From assembly GCA_004352715.1 (NCBI GenBank), contig SCFE01000047.1:1568842-1632841 (forward strand): DNA of 64,000 nucleotides, given 5' to 3'. Under the pieces are notes generated by a model. It did not search any database. It had not been told where the DNA came from and worked only from the letters and a program-made list of their open reading frames with translations. Below are positions 1 to 11,162 of the stretch, one piece after another (the stretch's first letter is position 1; each line of letters begins with the position of its first letter). The DNA is from Hofstenia miamia (Eukaryota > Xenacoelomorpha > Acoela). The position numbers and the translations under genes were made by a program.

Positions 1-790
1 ATATATATATATATATATACAGAAAATTTGAGGACTTAAATCCCTCTTTTGCATTTTATCAAAGATTATTTAATCTTAGTCTCCAAAATAAAAATTCTGA
101 AATTTTTTGAAATACAGTTTTGGTACATGTATTAAAGTTAAACTATATCATATTTATAGCAATAAAAAATTTATTAATATTAAGAAATTATAAAAATTGC
201 CTTTGATGTCCTCTAAATATTTTACCAAAAATGTTAATATATTAGCATAGCTTTTGGAATTCTTTTGCAAAGCAGCGGTTTTTGATTTAATTTAAGAAAA
301 TGTTTCCGTGGAGCTAAAGAATATTATAACTAAAATTCCATGTAACTGTTACAAACTTAAACTTTAAAAATCTTTCAAGTTCTTATAAGAACTCTTCATA
401 TTGTTACTATGATTAGAAAAAATCATTTTGGTTCCTTATAAAATTGAATTGATGTGTATGGTTTGTTAACTTTTTTTCAAAGCCCAAAATCAAATCTATA
501 TTATACTAATGCATTGCATTCTGAAAATTTAAAATTACTCAGCTTAAATTAAATCAAGCAAAATAATATTTGACAACCAATTTTCAACAACTTCATGTTA
601 TTTTTAATTGAAAAATTCCAATAATAATTTTTAAATTATAGTGATACTTTTAAGAAAACCTATAAGAACTTGAAATAACTTTAAAGATCATTAAAGTTTA
701 AGTTGGTAGCAGTTCCATGGGACATAATACTGCTGTTCTAATACATTTTAAACAACTGTTTCTAAGCCTATTATATGAAAGACACCATCA

Positions 791-832
<42 letters not shown>

Positions 833-1056
833 TACATATATGTAAACCATTTAGGGGAAATATTGTTGGTCTCTCCTAGCTTAAGACAAGGAAATAAAAA
901 ATTAGTCCGATGCTGCAAAAACCATCAGAATTGAAATTTTTTTAAAATCTTAGTAAGAGTATTAATAAGAGAGAATTAATAATGAAAAAATAATTTAGTT
1001 CTAATCCATTGAAACCTAGTACATGTTTGTAATTATAATACTGGTAAAAATTCTAC
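1..1056. other. AT-rich non-coding sequence with TA microsatellites
   Basis: No gene is seen. The stretch opens with a (TA)n tract (1-20) and has a second (TA)n tract at 792-830. It lies 3' of the minus-strand TRPM exon, so it is probably intron; the expected next TRPM exon is not visible here. Confidence 0.5.
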
Positions 1057-1378
1057 CCTGAGTACGTTAAGAACTTCGCCACAAGCCTTTACAAATCCAC
1101 TGGCAAATCCTTCTGTAAATACCCAAGCATTACAGTTAGCAGCAGTCTTAACTAGTTCATATCGAATTTCATCCATTGCCGCATAGGACAGCGTAAAATT
1201 ATCCAAACCACCAACAACTGAGCACAAGATGGAAGGTTTTTTCAATTCCCAGTAGTTTTCAAGAAGTATTCTCAAATCACCTGGTTCAGCTTTATCATGT
1301 ACTTTTACAAAATTTGGTTCGTGATCAGACTCACTTTGCGCAAATTTTATTTTTCCATAACCTTTCGTTGGTTTTAAA
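1057..1378 (-). CDS. TRPM-family channel, N-terminal SLOG-domain exon (partial gene)
   Basis: This exon encodes about 107 residues of the N-terminal TRPM homology (SLOG) domain, the cytosolic ligand-sensing region of melastatin TRP channels. Visible landmarks are KPTKGYGKIKF at the start, the segment WELKKPSILCSVVGG in the middle and AWVFTEGFASGFVKACGE near the end, which follow the family pattern of 'P-T-x-x-(F/Y)-G-x-I-x-F', then 'W-x-L-x-x-P-x-x-x-x-S-x-x-G-G', then 'A-W-(I/V)-x-T-x-G'. It is bounded by an AG acceptor just above 1378 and a GT donor just below 1057. The length (322 nt) and both splice phases match the exon at 37386-37707 of the other TRPM gene in this window, so they are paralogous exons. 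The reading frame is intact. The rest of this gene was not found; the next exon should lie at lower coordinates outside the window. Function as a cation channel is inferred from family only. Confidence 0.85.
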
Positions 1379-2880
1379 CTAAATATAGGCTTAACGTTTT
1401 AGCAATAAAAATAAAAATAGAAGTCTTTAACTAGTTAACTATGCCTAGGTTTCATCTTAAATGAATGGTGGATATTGTGTATAGACAAAGCGATGCTCAA
1501 TATTTGGCATCGCTTTGTGTGTGTGTGTATATATATATATATAGTATTTTATTATCGAGTATGCTCCTATCGTAGCCCCTTCTGTATATAGTTAACTAGG
1601 TGGTACGACTAGATCAGGTCCTGAAACCATTGAGATATGAGAATCATCACGAAATCATATGTTTATGATGACAGATCCACCAACGTCTCTCGCCTGAGAG
1701 CACGATGTTGTCAATGTGGATAATACTGATCCTCTCTCAGGGATGACCACTGCACATGAACAACAGTACTAACTCTTACGTGCACTTACTACGTGGCTAT
1801 TGCTTTCGGAACTATTGATGCTAACTCTAGGAAGTGGTGAATATTTAGCTTTCTCTGTGCAATATCATCCGAGTTACAAATATTACACGCTTCCGTCCTA
1901 TTATTGTGCTTATATCAGATGAAAATTAACGAATAACCCTTTTTTAATATGTCAGGAATTTAAATATTTGATCTTTGTGCTCAAAAAACGTACGACGTAC
2001 CTACCGAGACTCGAGTCTGTGTTTTTATTTGATAAGGTAAGTAAAGAGTGCTCGATGAAATTTGCAAAATTTATATTAACTTCAAGAATTCAATAACTAT
2101 CTCAGCCGATATACTTTTCATAGGAACGATTGATTCAGAAGTAATTCCACCTATAATTACTTATTGCTTTTTTATATTGTAATTTCAATGAAATTTGGTC
2201 AACAAATATTAACGTTGAGCTCAAAAGTGCAATTACATAATTTTTTGCAAAATTAACCGAACATTCGTTATTAAAATATATATTAATACACTATTATTAT
2301 CGCAGGTAATGTATAAAGCTTTGAATATATTTTCTAAAATATTAAAATATACGTTTCTTCATTGAGGTATTGTTTAAATTTCTTCTTTATAAATTCATTT
2401 GCTTTAAGAGTTTGAGTTCCCTCTGTAACACCTTCTTTTCCAGATTCTTCTCTAAAAATATTTGGATTAACTCAATTTCTAATATTCCTTTACAATGGTG
2501 TAAATTATTCATTTCAATATAGCTTTTCAGAACGACATAGAATATTTATATATTTTGGAAGGGTAAATGAAACCAGATAAAAAACGATAGCATTTCACAA
2601 GTTGGTATAGAAAACTCACAAATCAGAAGAAGAATATTTGTTTTTGGAATCCCCCTCCCCTCAGTCCAGATTCTCCAATCAAGCAAAAAACCACAAATGG
2701 TATTTGTGCTTCTAAGCCTAAGAATCAGTAGATGTGGGAGTGAATATTGATCTATAAAAAAGAAAATGTCACTAAGTTCCCTAAAAGATTTAATCAAAAC
2801 CCAGGAACAAATATAATTCTAATGTTCTGTTCTTACAACGTTATTCTTATCAAAATATTTAAATAAGTTGAAAAATTTCG
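1379..2880. other. Non-coding, includes TG/TA microsatellite and a GC-richer block
   Basis: No convincing gene. A (TG)n(TA)n microsatellite sits at about 1515-1543. From about 1560 to 1870 the base composition is noticeably less AT-rich than the surroundings, with no long reading frame; this could be a retroelement LTR or SINE fragment, but no promoter boxes or terminal repeats were identified. Confidence 0.4.
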
Positions 2881-2884
2881 CACT

Positions 2885-3945
2885 ATTTCTCAGTGTGTTA
2901 AGCAACAGTTAAATGCCTTCTTGCCTGTGCCTATCATGCCCATTTTATCTAAAAAATGTAAGAATATGTGATGATTTCTAAATGCACATGCTTTTGTTCA
3001 AAGTTTAGACTTTTATACACCAATTAAATGTCCTTGATAGAAGCATACGATGTTTCGAATTTAGGTTAGTTAAAAGATAGGAACAGTATTGAATATGAGA
3101 CAAACAGAAAGCATATATCAGTTGTTTATGATAATTGCTTGATATTACATTGGGTAAGTCATAAAGATATCTAATGCCTGCAGTAATTTTTTGAATCTTA
3201 TTCACTAGAAATTTTTCAAATTTAAATTTATTATCTATCTCCACTCCTAAAAAGCCGACTGAATCACTTTGCTTTATTGGCTTACTATTTATCTTTAGTT
3301 CTATATCACTTATTAGATTTCTTTGTGCCTTCGGTGAAAAAATTATAAATTGAGTTTTTTCAATATTTAGTTTTAGTTGATTATTTGTAAAATAATTATT
3401 TAATTTTTCTACATCTGTTTGGAGCTTTTTGTAGCATCAAAAGCATTTTTTGCGGGACTTATTAGACATGTGTCGTCGGCATATTGGTAAATGTCGCTGT
3501 TTTTAACATGTTTTATTATATCATTTACAAAAATTGCAAATATAATAGGGCCAAGTACAATGACTTGGGGTACTCCACGGTCAGTCGTAATATAACTTGA
3601 TTTTTTACTGTTTAACATTACACGCTGCTGTCTATTTTTTAAGAAGTTCCTGATTAAATTAATTGAGTTAGCATCAAAATTATAGTTTATATGCTTGTCT
3701 TGCAAAATATCAAAATTCATTGAATTGAATGCCTTACTTAAATCTAATAATGCTACACAACTGCAGTTATTATGAGATATATTAGACTTTATTTCTTAAG
3801 TAATAGATAGAATTGCGTCTTGGGTGCTATGGCCATTACGAAATCCAAATTGTTTATGTGATAGGATGTTTTCAGATTTTAGGAATGCGTTTATTTGAAT
3901 ATACAAAAGTGTTTCAAAGAGGTTTCTAAAAGGATGTGTAATACT
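2885..3945 (-). pseudogene. Decayed LINE reverse transcriptase (jockey/CR1-like)
   Basis: Read on the minus strand, the piece around 3940-3720 gives KQFGFRNGHSTQ and LLDLSKAFN, the start of a non-LTR reverse transcriptase palm. It runs on into an open frame (3720-3409) with RGVPQ, VLGPIIFAIFVNDI and the catalytic YADD box. After a frame change the thumb region follows (3244-3005), with FLGVEIDNKFKFEKF and SHIQYCSYLL. There is an in-frame stop near 3797 and at least one frameshift after YADD, and the endonuclease half is absent, so this is a dead, 5'-truncated copy. It is a different LINE family from its neighbour at 3965-6350 (YADD rather than FADD, little similarity). Confidence 0.8.
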
Positions 3946-3964
3946 ACTATTACTACTACTACTA
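3941..3964. repeat. TAC/TAG trinucleotide tail at LINE junction
   Basis: A short (TAC)n-like tract lies exactly where the minus-strand LINE at 3965-6350 ends. On the minus strand it reads (TAGTAG)n, as expected for the microsatellite-like 3' tail of CR1/L2-type LINEs. Confidence 0.55.
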
Positions 3965-4002
3965 AAAGACTTTATTTAGTCATGTTTCAGACTACAAAAT
4001 AT

Positions 4003-5226
4003 TCATAAGAGTTTGCATTTACAATCAAGACAAGAACAAAATATAAAACGGCTGCAACCTTCCCGAGAATAATAATCACGTAAATAATTGAAAAATAGCA
4101 CCTTTAACGTTTGCTTAAAAAATCTAGGTCTTTCATAAATTGACAAATTATACTTGGCTTGGAGACAGTTCACGTAATAAACAGTTCTTGTGAAAAAAGA
4201 ATTTTCTGTTCCTTTCAAACGAGTTTTTTGTATAGTAAATTTGAGTCTATTACTACTATGTAAACAAGGTCGTGAATTTTTTGCAATGCTGACATACTTC
4301 CAAACGTCAACATCATACATACCAGTTACTAGTTTATTGAATAAAATGATATCATTAAATTGCAATAAAAGGGATATTGGTAAAAGATTCAATTTTAACA
4401 AACGGTCGCGGTAGTCCATTGAGAATCCAATAATCCACTTTGAAGCCCTGGATTGTAATTTCTCCAAACATAATAAGGTGCTGATATTGGCATGCCAAAC
4501 AGAAGAACAATAAATCAGAGTTGATAGAATATATGATCTGTAAAGGTTAACTTTTGTAGTAATAGGCGTAGAATAAGGAGTACAGCGTTTCAACCTCAAA
4601 AGGATGTAATTTGCAGCATGAACTTTGGACTGAATATGAGACTTCCAGGTAAGATTAGAAGTAATAATAACTCCCAGGTCCTTTACTTTATGATTTGTAT
4701 TAACTTGTGCTCCTTGAAAATCAACAAAAGCAGTTTCCCTATTTGAAAATAGCACAGTTTTGTCAGAATTGAAAACCATAAAATTCGAAATACCCCAATC
4801 AATAACTCTTTGACAATCTTGGGAAATGTGTTCTATGAAGTTTGAAAACATTTTTGCGTCATCAGCAAACAAAAAAGTTTTACAATTGGTGCAAACCGAG
4901 GGCAAATCATTGATAAACATTAAAAACAACATGGGACCCAAGATGGACCCCTGTGGAACTCCACTTTCTACATCCACTAAAATCGAATTTATCCCGTTTA
5001 TTGTAACGAACTGTCTACGGTTCCTTAAATAAGACGCGATAAGTTTTAGTACTTTACCACCAACTCCAAACTCGCGCAATTTTTGTAACAATAAGTTGTG
5101 AGAAACTTTGTCAAAAGCTTTTGCCATATCTAGATAAAGCGTATGTATAGGCCTATTTTCGTCAATAGATCTATATAATTCCTCCAAATAAAGCAAAAGC
5201 TGAAGCTGTGTAGAACGCCTATTCAT
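4003..5226 (-). pseudogene. LINE reverse transcriptase, RT and C-terminal region (407 codons)
   Basis: This open frame holds most of a LINE reverse transcriptase: the palm motif LYLDMAKAFDKVSHNLL near residue 30, SGVPQGSILGPMLFLMFIND near residue 90, the catalytic FADDAK near residue 120, the thumb motif VKDLGVIITSNLTW near residue 180, then the conserved region with YCSSVWH. The C-terminus ends in a small cysteine cluster (C-S-C-L-D-C-K-C). The first Met is not a true start: homology continues upstream, where an in-frame TAG and an internal deletion separate it from the YRPI motif. An apurinic endonuclease domain and ORF1 are missing. RT activity is therefore unlikely, although the catalytic D-D pair is intact. 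Confidence 0.85.
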
Positions 5227-6229
5227 GAACCCAAACTATTTCGGAGAAATACAAATGGGTCTATAATTTTTTGCGTTTAGGTTGTCACCATTTTTAAATA
5301 TAGGAGTTATATCTGATTTTTTTAGTAAGTCTAGAAATTCACAATCAATAATACATTGATTAAATGCGATTAACAATTGTTCTCCAAAAATAGAAAAAAA
5401 CGCTTAATAATAAAAAATTGGAGGTAATAAGAAACGGTTGATTTGTTGGTATCAAGTTTCTCAACAATGTTTGATAATTCATTGAGCAAGTCTAAAGGAA
5501 AATTGTTTTGATTGTTTGAGATTATCAGGAGTTGTTTTTTCTTATAAGGTGGAAAATCGAAATTTTCAAGTTCTTTGAATGTTGAATTTAAATGATTTAG
5601 TATTTGAGTTTTGTCTTTTAAGGCCANTTAAATAAGACGCGATAAGTTTTAGTACTTTCCCACAAACTCCAAACTCGCGCAATTTTTGTAACAATAAGTT
5701 GTGAGAAACTTTGTCAAAAGCTTTTGCCATATCTAGATAAAGCGTATGTATAGGCCTATTTTCGTCAATAGATCTATATAATTCCTCCAAATAAAGCAAA
5801 AGCTGAAGCTGTGTAGAACGCCTATTCATGAACCCAAACTATTTCGGAGAAATACAAATGGGTCTATAATTTTTTGCGTTTAGGTTGTCACCATTTTTAA
5901 ATATAGGAGTTATATCTGATTTTTTTAGTAAGTCTAGAAATTCACAATCAATAATACATTGATTAAATGCGATTAACAATTGTTCTCCAAAAATAGAAAA
6001 AAACGCTTAATAATAAAAAATTGGAGGTAATAAGAAACGGTTGATTTGTTGGTATCAAGTTTCTCAACAATGTTTGATAATTCATTGAGCAAGTCTAAAG
6101 GAAAATTGTTTTGATTGTTTGAGATTATCAGGAGTTGTTTTTTCTTATAAGGTGGAAAATCGAAATTTTCAAGTTCTTTGAATGTTGAATTTAAATGATT
6201 TAGTATTTGAGTTTTGTCTTTTAAGGCCA
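5025..6229. repeat. 602-bp direct repeat flanking a single N
   Basis: Bases 5025-5626 are repeated at 5628-6229 with only a few differences (for example near 5056 and 5659), separated by one N at 5627. The copies keep the same orientation with a constant offset of 603. This looks like two haplotypes or overlapping contigs joined end to end, not a biological tandem duplication. Confidence 0.85.
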
Positions 6230-6340
6230 TATTAGTGATGTTTAGTTCATTTATTTCAGATGAAAGACCTTTAGATTTTCCAATAAATTTATGGATGTAT
6301 CGCCATTTTTCTCTAGTAGAATTTAATTGATCAAAGAATT

Positions 6341-6347
6341 TTTTTAA

Positions 6348-6391
<44 letters not shown>

Positions 6392-6418
6392 ATATTATTA
6401 ATATTAATAATAATATTT
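6341..6418. repeat. AAT/ATT microsatellite in mirror-inverted arrangement
   Basis: A run of (AAT)n passes directly into (ATT)n and then into mixed AAT/ATT units, so the tract is self-complementary and could fold as a hairpin. It lies at the 5' edge of the minus-strand LINE. Confidence 0.7.
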
Positions 6419-6454
6419 TCTTAAAAAAGTTCTACATATTTGCTAGAGCTTAGT

Positions 6455-6550
6455 GGTGGCATTGATACCGAAACCGATACCACGGTATTTTGACAATGCT
6501 GAAAAATACCGATACCGAGGTTCTTGCATAACAAATTGATCGATACTTTA
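6455..6550. repeat. Cluster of ATACCG motifs, possible hAT-type transposon end
   Basis: Several copies of GATACCGA-like motifs and their complement (CGGTAT) occur within about 90 bases, following AGTGGTGG. Such motif clusters behind a TAGTGGTGG start are typical of hAT-type element termini. The opposite end was not located. Confidence 0.35.
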
Positions 6551-6779
6551 CTTAAAATTGTGTGTATTGCATGCAAGCCCGAGTGTCAATATTTGCAGCA
6601 TGAAAACTTGAACTACTTCTGTAGAAGGTCGAAAATAAAGCCCTTAGGAAAACTCAGCTAATTTTTTAAGAAGAAATGTATATTAATCATGCAGTAGCAA
6701 TAATCTGTACAATAAATTTACTCTCTTCGGATGAAATATGATAAATTTCCATTGTTACGTTTACTATGTAATCTCCAGT

Positions 6780-8806
6780 AAAAGACTAATGCACTCCTAG
6801 ACTCCATTGAACTCGACAAGATGGTTTTCCAGAACAAATTTGACGATAACTCAAGCCTTAGATCATGTTTTAGACTTTTGCATAATTTAGAGAAAAAATC
6901 TCTAGCTCGGCCAATAGTTTGGAATGAAACTTCTTATTACTAAGATCAAGATGTTGCAGAAGTTTTCAATGATTACTTTATCTCAATTTTTCATTATCAA
7001 GCTCCGTTTAGTTTGACATATGAAACTTTAACTTATAATACAATAGACTATACTTTATTTGATGTTTACAATATTTTAGTTGAATCTGCGTCAACTGGAT
7101 TTGGTCCGGACAACATTCCGGGATCTTTCATTTCAAAAAATGCCGCTGAACTCAGCCCTCATATTTTGGCACTTTTTCATCACTGTATTGACTCAGGCAC
7201 ATTCCCCGATGTTTGGAAAATTGCAACAGTTCGCCCAATTTTTAAAAGTAGGGATAGACATTGTGTTAAAAACTATAGGCCTATCATTCTTTTTTGCAAA
7301 ATCTCACTTGTAGTTGAAAAAATAATTTTCAAGTTTCTCCACATCTTTATTGATCATCTGACGACGTACCAGTATAGATTTGTCAAAAAAACGCTCAACA
7401 ACTTTACAACTTCTAGCCTACCTGGATCTAGTTAATAACAGCTATGATAATGATTCACCTCTATACATATTATTTCTCGATTTTAGCAAAGCATTCGATA
7501 GAGTTCCGCATTCAATTCTTTTAAGAAAATTAAGGCTCTTGGTACTGGTGGTAATCTGCTGAAATTGCTAGTTTCTTACCTCACTCACGCTATCTCAATC
7601 TCGAAAAGTCATTAATGGGGTGTCACAGAGTTCAGTTTTGGGGCGCTTGTTATTTTTAATATTTATTAACGACTTGCCTGATGTATGTATTACCTCTCTG
7701 TCTGTCATTTTTGCTGACGATGTAAAAATCATAGCAAATTCGTATGAATGAAAATTTACGTGATGATTACTTAAGGCTTCAAGAATGGACAATCCAAAAT
7801 GGTATGGAATTTAATCTCAATAAATTCTAAATTATAAATTTTGTTGGTTCGTCTGATACTATTTCTCTGCTTAATCATGCTACGGAACCGCTATCTGTTT
7901 TAAAAGACCTAAAGTTATAGTCAGTTTCGATCTTAGCTGGTCTGCACATATTACCCAAAAGCTAAAATCATCCAATACCACTCTTCTTTCGCTAATACGT
8001 AACATTCTGTTAATTCTTTCTAGATTGATCTACGCCTCACCCGCGTGGCACGCTGATATCACTCGAGTTACCTTGCTTGAAAAATTTCAAGGACGATGCA
8101 CCAAGTGGATTGAAAATTCTGATGGCTACATAAAACGTCTAAAGCTACTAAAACTGCTTCCTATAGCCTACAAACTTCAGCTGGTGGATTATTTTTTAAC
8201 AAAATGCTAAATGGCTATTACGATTTAGAGCCTTTTTCCTAACTTTCCCTCTATGTACCATCACGTCCTGGTTTAACACTAGAAAGTCTAAGGATTCTAT
8301 ATCTTAAATTCATGCAGTTGTCAGAATTGCCACATTCAAGTAAAACTAATGAAAACCAAGCAAGTGAAAGAAAAGTGTCAGAAGAACAAAATAAACTATT
8401 TTTCTATTTAAATTATCATTATATGAGGCATTACAAATGCATTTAAGATGTGCAAAGTGGTCAAATTTGACCGCTCAGACTTTCTAGTGTTAAGATCTCA
8501 AAATATTGTCCTTTTTAGATCTCGATTGCTCCATAAAAGAAGGTGCATGCCATTCTTTTACAATTGCATTGTTTTGTTGACGAACTTCATCCATGCAAAT
8601 ACGAGTATTATAATTTATTTCATTCTAGGAAGTCCGTAAAGCCTCAGCTCCGATACCTCTTCTGGGAATGTTTTATGGAAAGATATGAGCAAGGAAATTC
8701 GTGCTCGAAATATGCTATTTGTTTCTGCCCAACATGTCGGTCTTCATTGACTTTTTATTAATTTTTTTTATTTAGAGTCAATTTGACAATAAAGCCTATT
8801 AAAATA
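6780..8806 (+). pseudogene. CR1/L2-like LINE, plus strand, heavily frameshifted
   Basis: In three frames the plus strand shows a recognisable non-LTR retrotransposon. The linker (NKFDDNSSLRSCFRLLHNL, from about 6830) leads to FGPDNIPGSF and VRPIFKS...NYRPI (7013-7330). The palm follows with LFLDFSKAFDRVPHSIL (7380-7562), GVSQSSVLG with FINDLPDV (about 7615-7690) and a FADDVK box. The thumb includes YASPAWHADITRVTLLEKFQ (8025-8210). The C-terminus has CFCPTC (to 8761), and a short AT-rich 3' UTR with AATAAA ends near 8806. At least four frameshifts or stops and a 213-bp MITE insertion (8277-8489) make it inactive. It is the same family as the minus-strand copy at 3965-6350. Confidence 0.8.
8277..8489. 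mobile_element. piggyBac-type MITE (213 bp) with TTAA target duplication
   Basis: The element begins CACTAGAAAGTCT and ends with its exact reverse complement (8477-8489), a 13-bp perfect terminal inverted repeat. It is flanked on both sides by TTAA (8273-8276 and 8490-8493), the hallmark target site duplication of piggyBac transposons, whose ends often start with a CACTAGA or CCCTAGA type sequence. No transposase is encoded. It splits the LINE reading frame: the residues before and after it align with uninterrupted sequence of the related LINE at 4003-5226, which gives an empty-site comparison. Confidence 0.85.
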
Positions 8807-9998
8807 TATATTATCAAATCATTCAACACATATTGTAACACATGTCATCGATGAGAACAAAATTGAATGCGGTGTTTTCCTAGTGTCTTATTGGTGAATA
8901 ATTTTTTTCAGCATTTAGGCATTATAAAACATACCTTAACCCTGAACTTAGTGAGAAATTTACAGATATAATTCTTAGACTGTGTAAAGCAGCCGCACCC
9001 TAAACTTTTCACTGCCTTTCGGTTTAAATTAAGATAGTTATTATATTAAGAAATATATTTATTCTGAAATTTCTGCGAGATTATCCTTGGTTAATTGCAA
9101 CATGAATATAAAGTAGAGACTTCATGAAATTTAAAAAATATGAGTAGACAAATATTTAAGTAAACTTTTGCGGAAGTTCCGCTCAATTAACATTCCTTAC
9201 AATTTCTAGAATTGCATTCACTTAGCGATATGCATGCTGTAAAAATATAAGCGGTTTCGACACAATCCAAAGGAGTGAGCATTCTTGACAACAGTATAAG
9301 ATTTTTCTTTAGTTTTGATTAATTCAATGACATACTACATATGAGGAAAATCGAATAATTGGAATGTCCAAATTTGTAACTTATATGTAAAACATTCAAT
9401 TACACCTTTTGAAGAAGCTTCTTATTCCAACATATCCAAGGCTGGTTGAATGCTGATTCATTTTCTAGAAAACGTATAAACTCTGCTAAATTTTAAGATA
9501 AGAATGTACTTTTTTACTAATACAAAATTTACTCACTTTCTCAAGATACATGAGCTATTTATTCAGTGATAGCTTCTGCACCTCTACACAATTTTTCATT
9601 TCTAAAAGTGCGAGCCATCATGTATGTATTCACGTTCCTCGTCTTCTGAATAATTTTTTAAGCAATGCATTTATTGTGCTATTATTATTGTGTTCAATCA
9701 AATTTTTGGATATTGATTATAAAATTCACTTGTTCTGTTTGTTTTAAATTTGCTTAAATGGTTTTAGCGGATCTGCATGCACTCAATTTCCTATCAATGT
9801 TCTAGTTCGAGAAAAGTTCCAGTATAGTGTTATATCTTTATGAGTGCAATGTTTTTTGAAGAGTACATAAAGAACAAATTGATGTTAAGCTTTTCAATAA
9901 AAGAAGCTGCTTGGAATTTTGTTGTAATATATTGGAAACAGTTTTTCTAGAGATCCAATTATTAGACAATCACATATAATAATTGATTTCTGTTTACA

Positions 9999-10038
<40 letters not shown>

Positions 10039-10100
10039 CTGCATATTTTATTATTGGTCTGTTTGTATGACAGTATGGATTTATCATGTCAAGAAATCGA
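8807..10100. other. AT-rich non-coding sequence
   Basis: No gene, RNA or clear element recognised. A (TA)n tract occupies about 10005-10034. Confidence 0.5.
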
Positions 10101-10109
10101 CCAAATTAT

Positions 10110-10958
10110 ACAATTTTATTATCAAAATGGGGAAAGTTAGACTGAAACCTTACCAGAAATGGCAAGCGCAAAAAAATTTTCAAACAGTTCCAATACTAAA
10201 TCAATATATTCAAATTTGCAAAAAATTTGCAGAAACTGGCAATGTAGTCTATCGTTCATTTAGCGCACTATTATCATTGCAATCTGAAGGAGTTTCAACC
10301 ATTCAGGAAGTCTTTGTTTGAGCATATGCATCAAATTTCTATGCTTATTCGTCTACAAGTAAAATTGCAGAAGTTACTGGAATTAGCTAAGCAAGTGTTC
10401 ATCGTGTCTTTGCACACACCTCATATTTCTGTTCATCAGTCTCTCACTGATGAGACAAAACAAGTCGAGTGGATTTTGCTAATTGGCTGATGAGCATTTT
10501 CATTAGGAAATTCCTAATCGACATAATTCCGTTATATGGAGTAATGATAATCTACATCCAATATCAGTAAATCATTGCACAGTCCTGGGTGATTGCTTGG
10601 ATTCGCTTCTCATCACATGTCACAGGTTATCACTCTTTCTTTCTTTGAGAACAAAGTCACTGCCCAATCTTACTATACTTGCCATTTCTGCGAAGCAAGA
10701 TGGGGCACCTGTCCATTACAGTGTTCAAATTAAGCACAATTGTGGTGATTGGCTTATCGGAACCTGTTTCGCAGTGGCCACCAAGGTCTCCAGATCTTTA
10801 TCCTCTCAATTACTGGGTGTTTTAATTTTTTTAAGGATATAATTTACCATCAAGATAAACCAAATGATATTGTTCAGATTAAAACACGTATCAATGAAGA
10901 AGTTGGAAAAATTAAACGTGGTCGTAATGTGAAAGAAATTCATTTTAAAAATTTATAA
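10110..10958 (+). pseudogene. Mariner-like transposase remnant
   Basis: Pieces of a mariner/IS630-type transposase are visible in sequence. The N-terminal helix-turn-helix region lies in the first open frame (KFAETGNVV, then VSTIQEVF, to 10321). A stretch around 10685-10720 resembles the 'QQDGAP-H' box (KMGHLS frame next to QDGAPVHYSVQ). It is followed by QWPPRSPDLYPLNYWVF, the highly conserved 'WPPRSPDL-P-D-F' block that carries the last catalytic acid. The C-terminal frame ends with KDIIYHQDKPNDIVQIKTRI. Several stops and frameshifts make it inactive. Terminal inverted repeats were not found. Confidence 0.8.
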
Positions 10959-11079
10959 TATATAATTTCACTTTCATTTGTTGTTAAAAACTTATATTGT
11001 ATATTCTTTTCTGCTTACCTATTTTCAAATATATCATTATTAAATTTTAACAATATTTTGATTCGCCTGGTGTATATAT

Positions 11080-11081
<2 letters not shown>

Positions 11082-11162
<81 letters not shown>
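11082..11162. repeat. (AAT)n microsatellite
   Basis: About 27 uninterrupted AAT units. It abuts the 3' end of a minus-strand LINE fragment (11163-11600), so it may be that element's expanded 3' tail. Confidence 0.9.

Larger units (their letters stand above)
3965..6350 (-). mobile_element. CR1/L2-like LINE, 5'-truncated, with a duplicated segment
   Basis: The minus strand carries the reverse transcriptase half of a non-LTR retrotransposon. From about 6230 down, reading in pieces, the linker between endonuclease and RT is seen, then ITPIFKNGDNLNAKNYRPI. A stop and a loss of roughly twenty expected residues follow before FGFMNRRSTQL. The longest frame is described under 4003-5226. The copy contains a 602-bp direct duplication about the single N at 5627. 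Its 3' end is marked by a TAG-repeat tail. The related plus-strand copy at 6780-8806 shares the palm and the cysteine-containing C-terminus. Confidence 0.8.
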
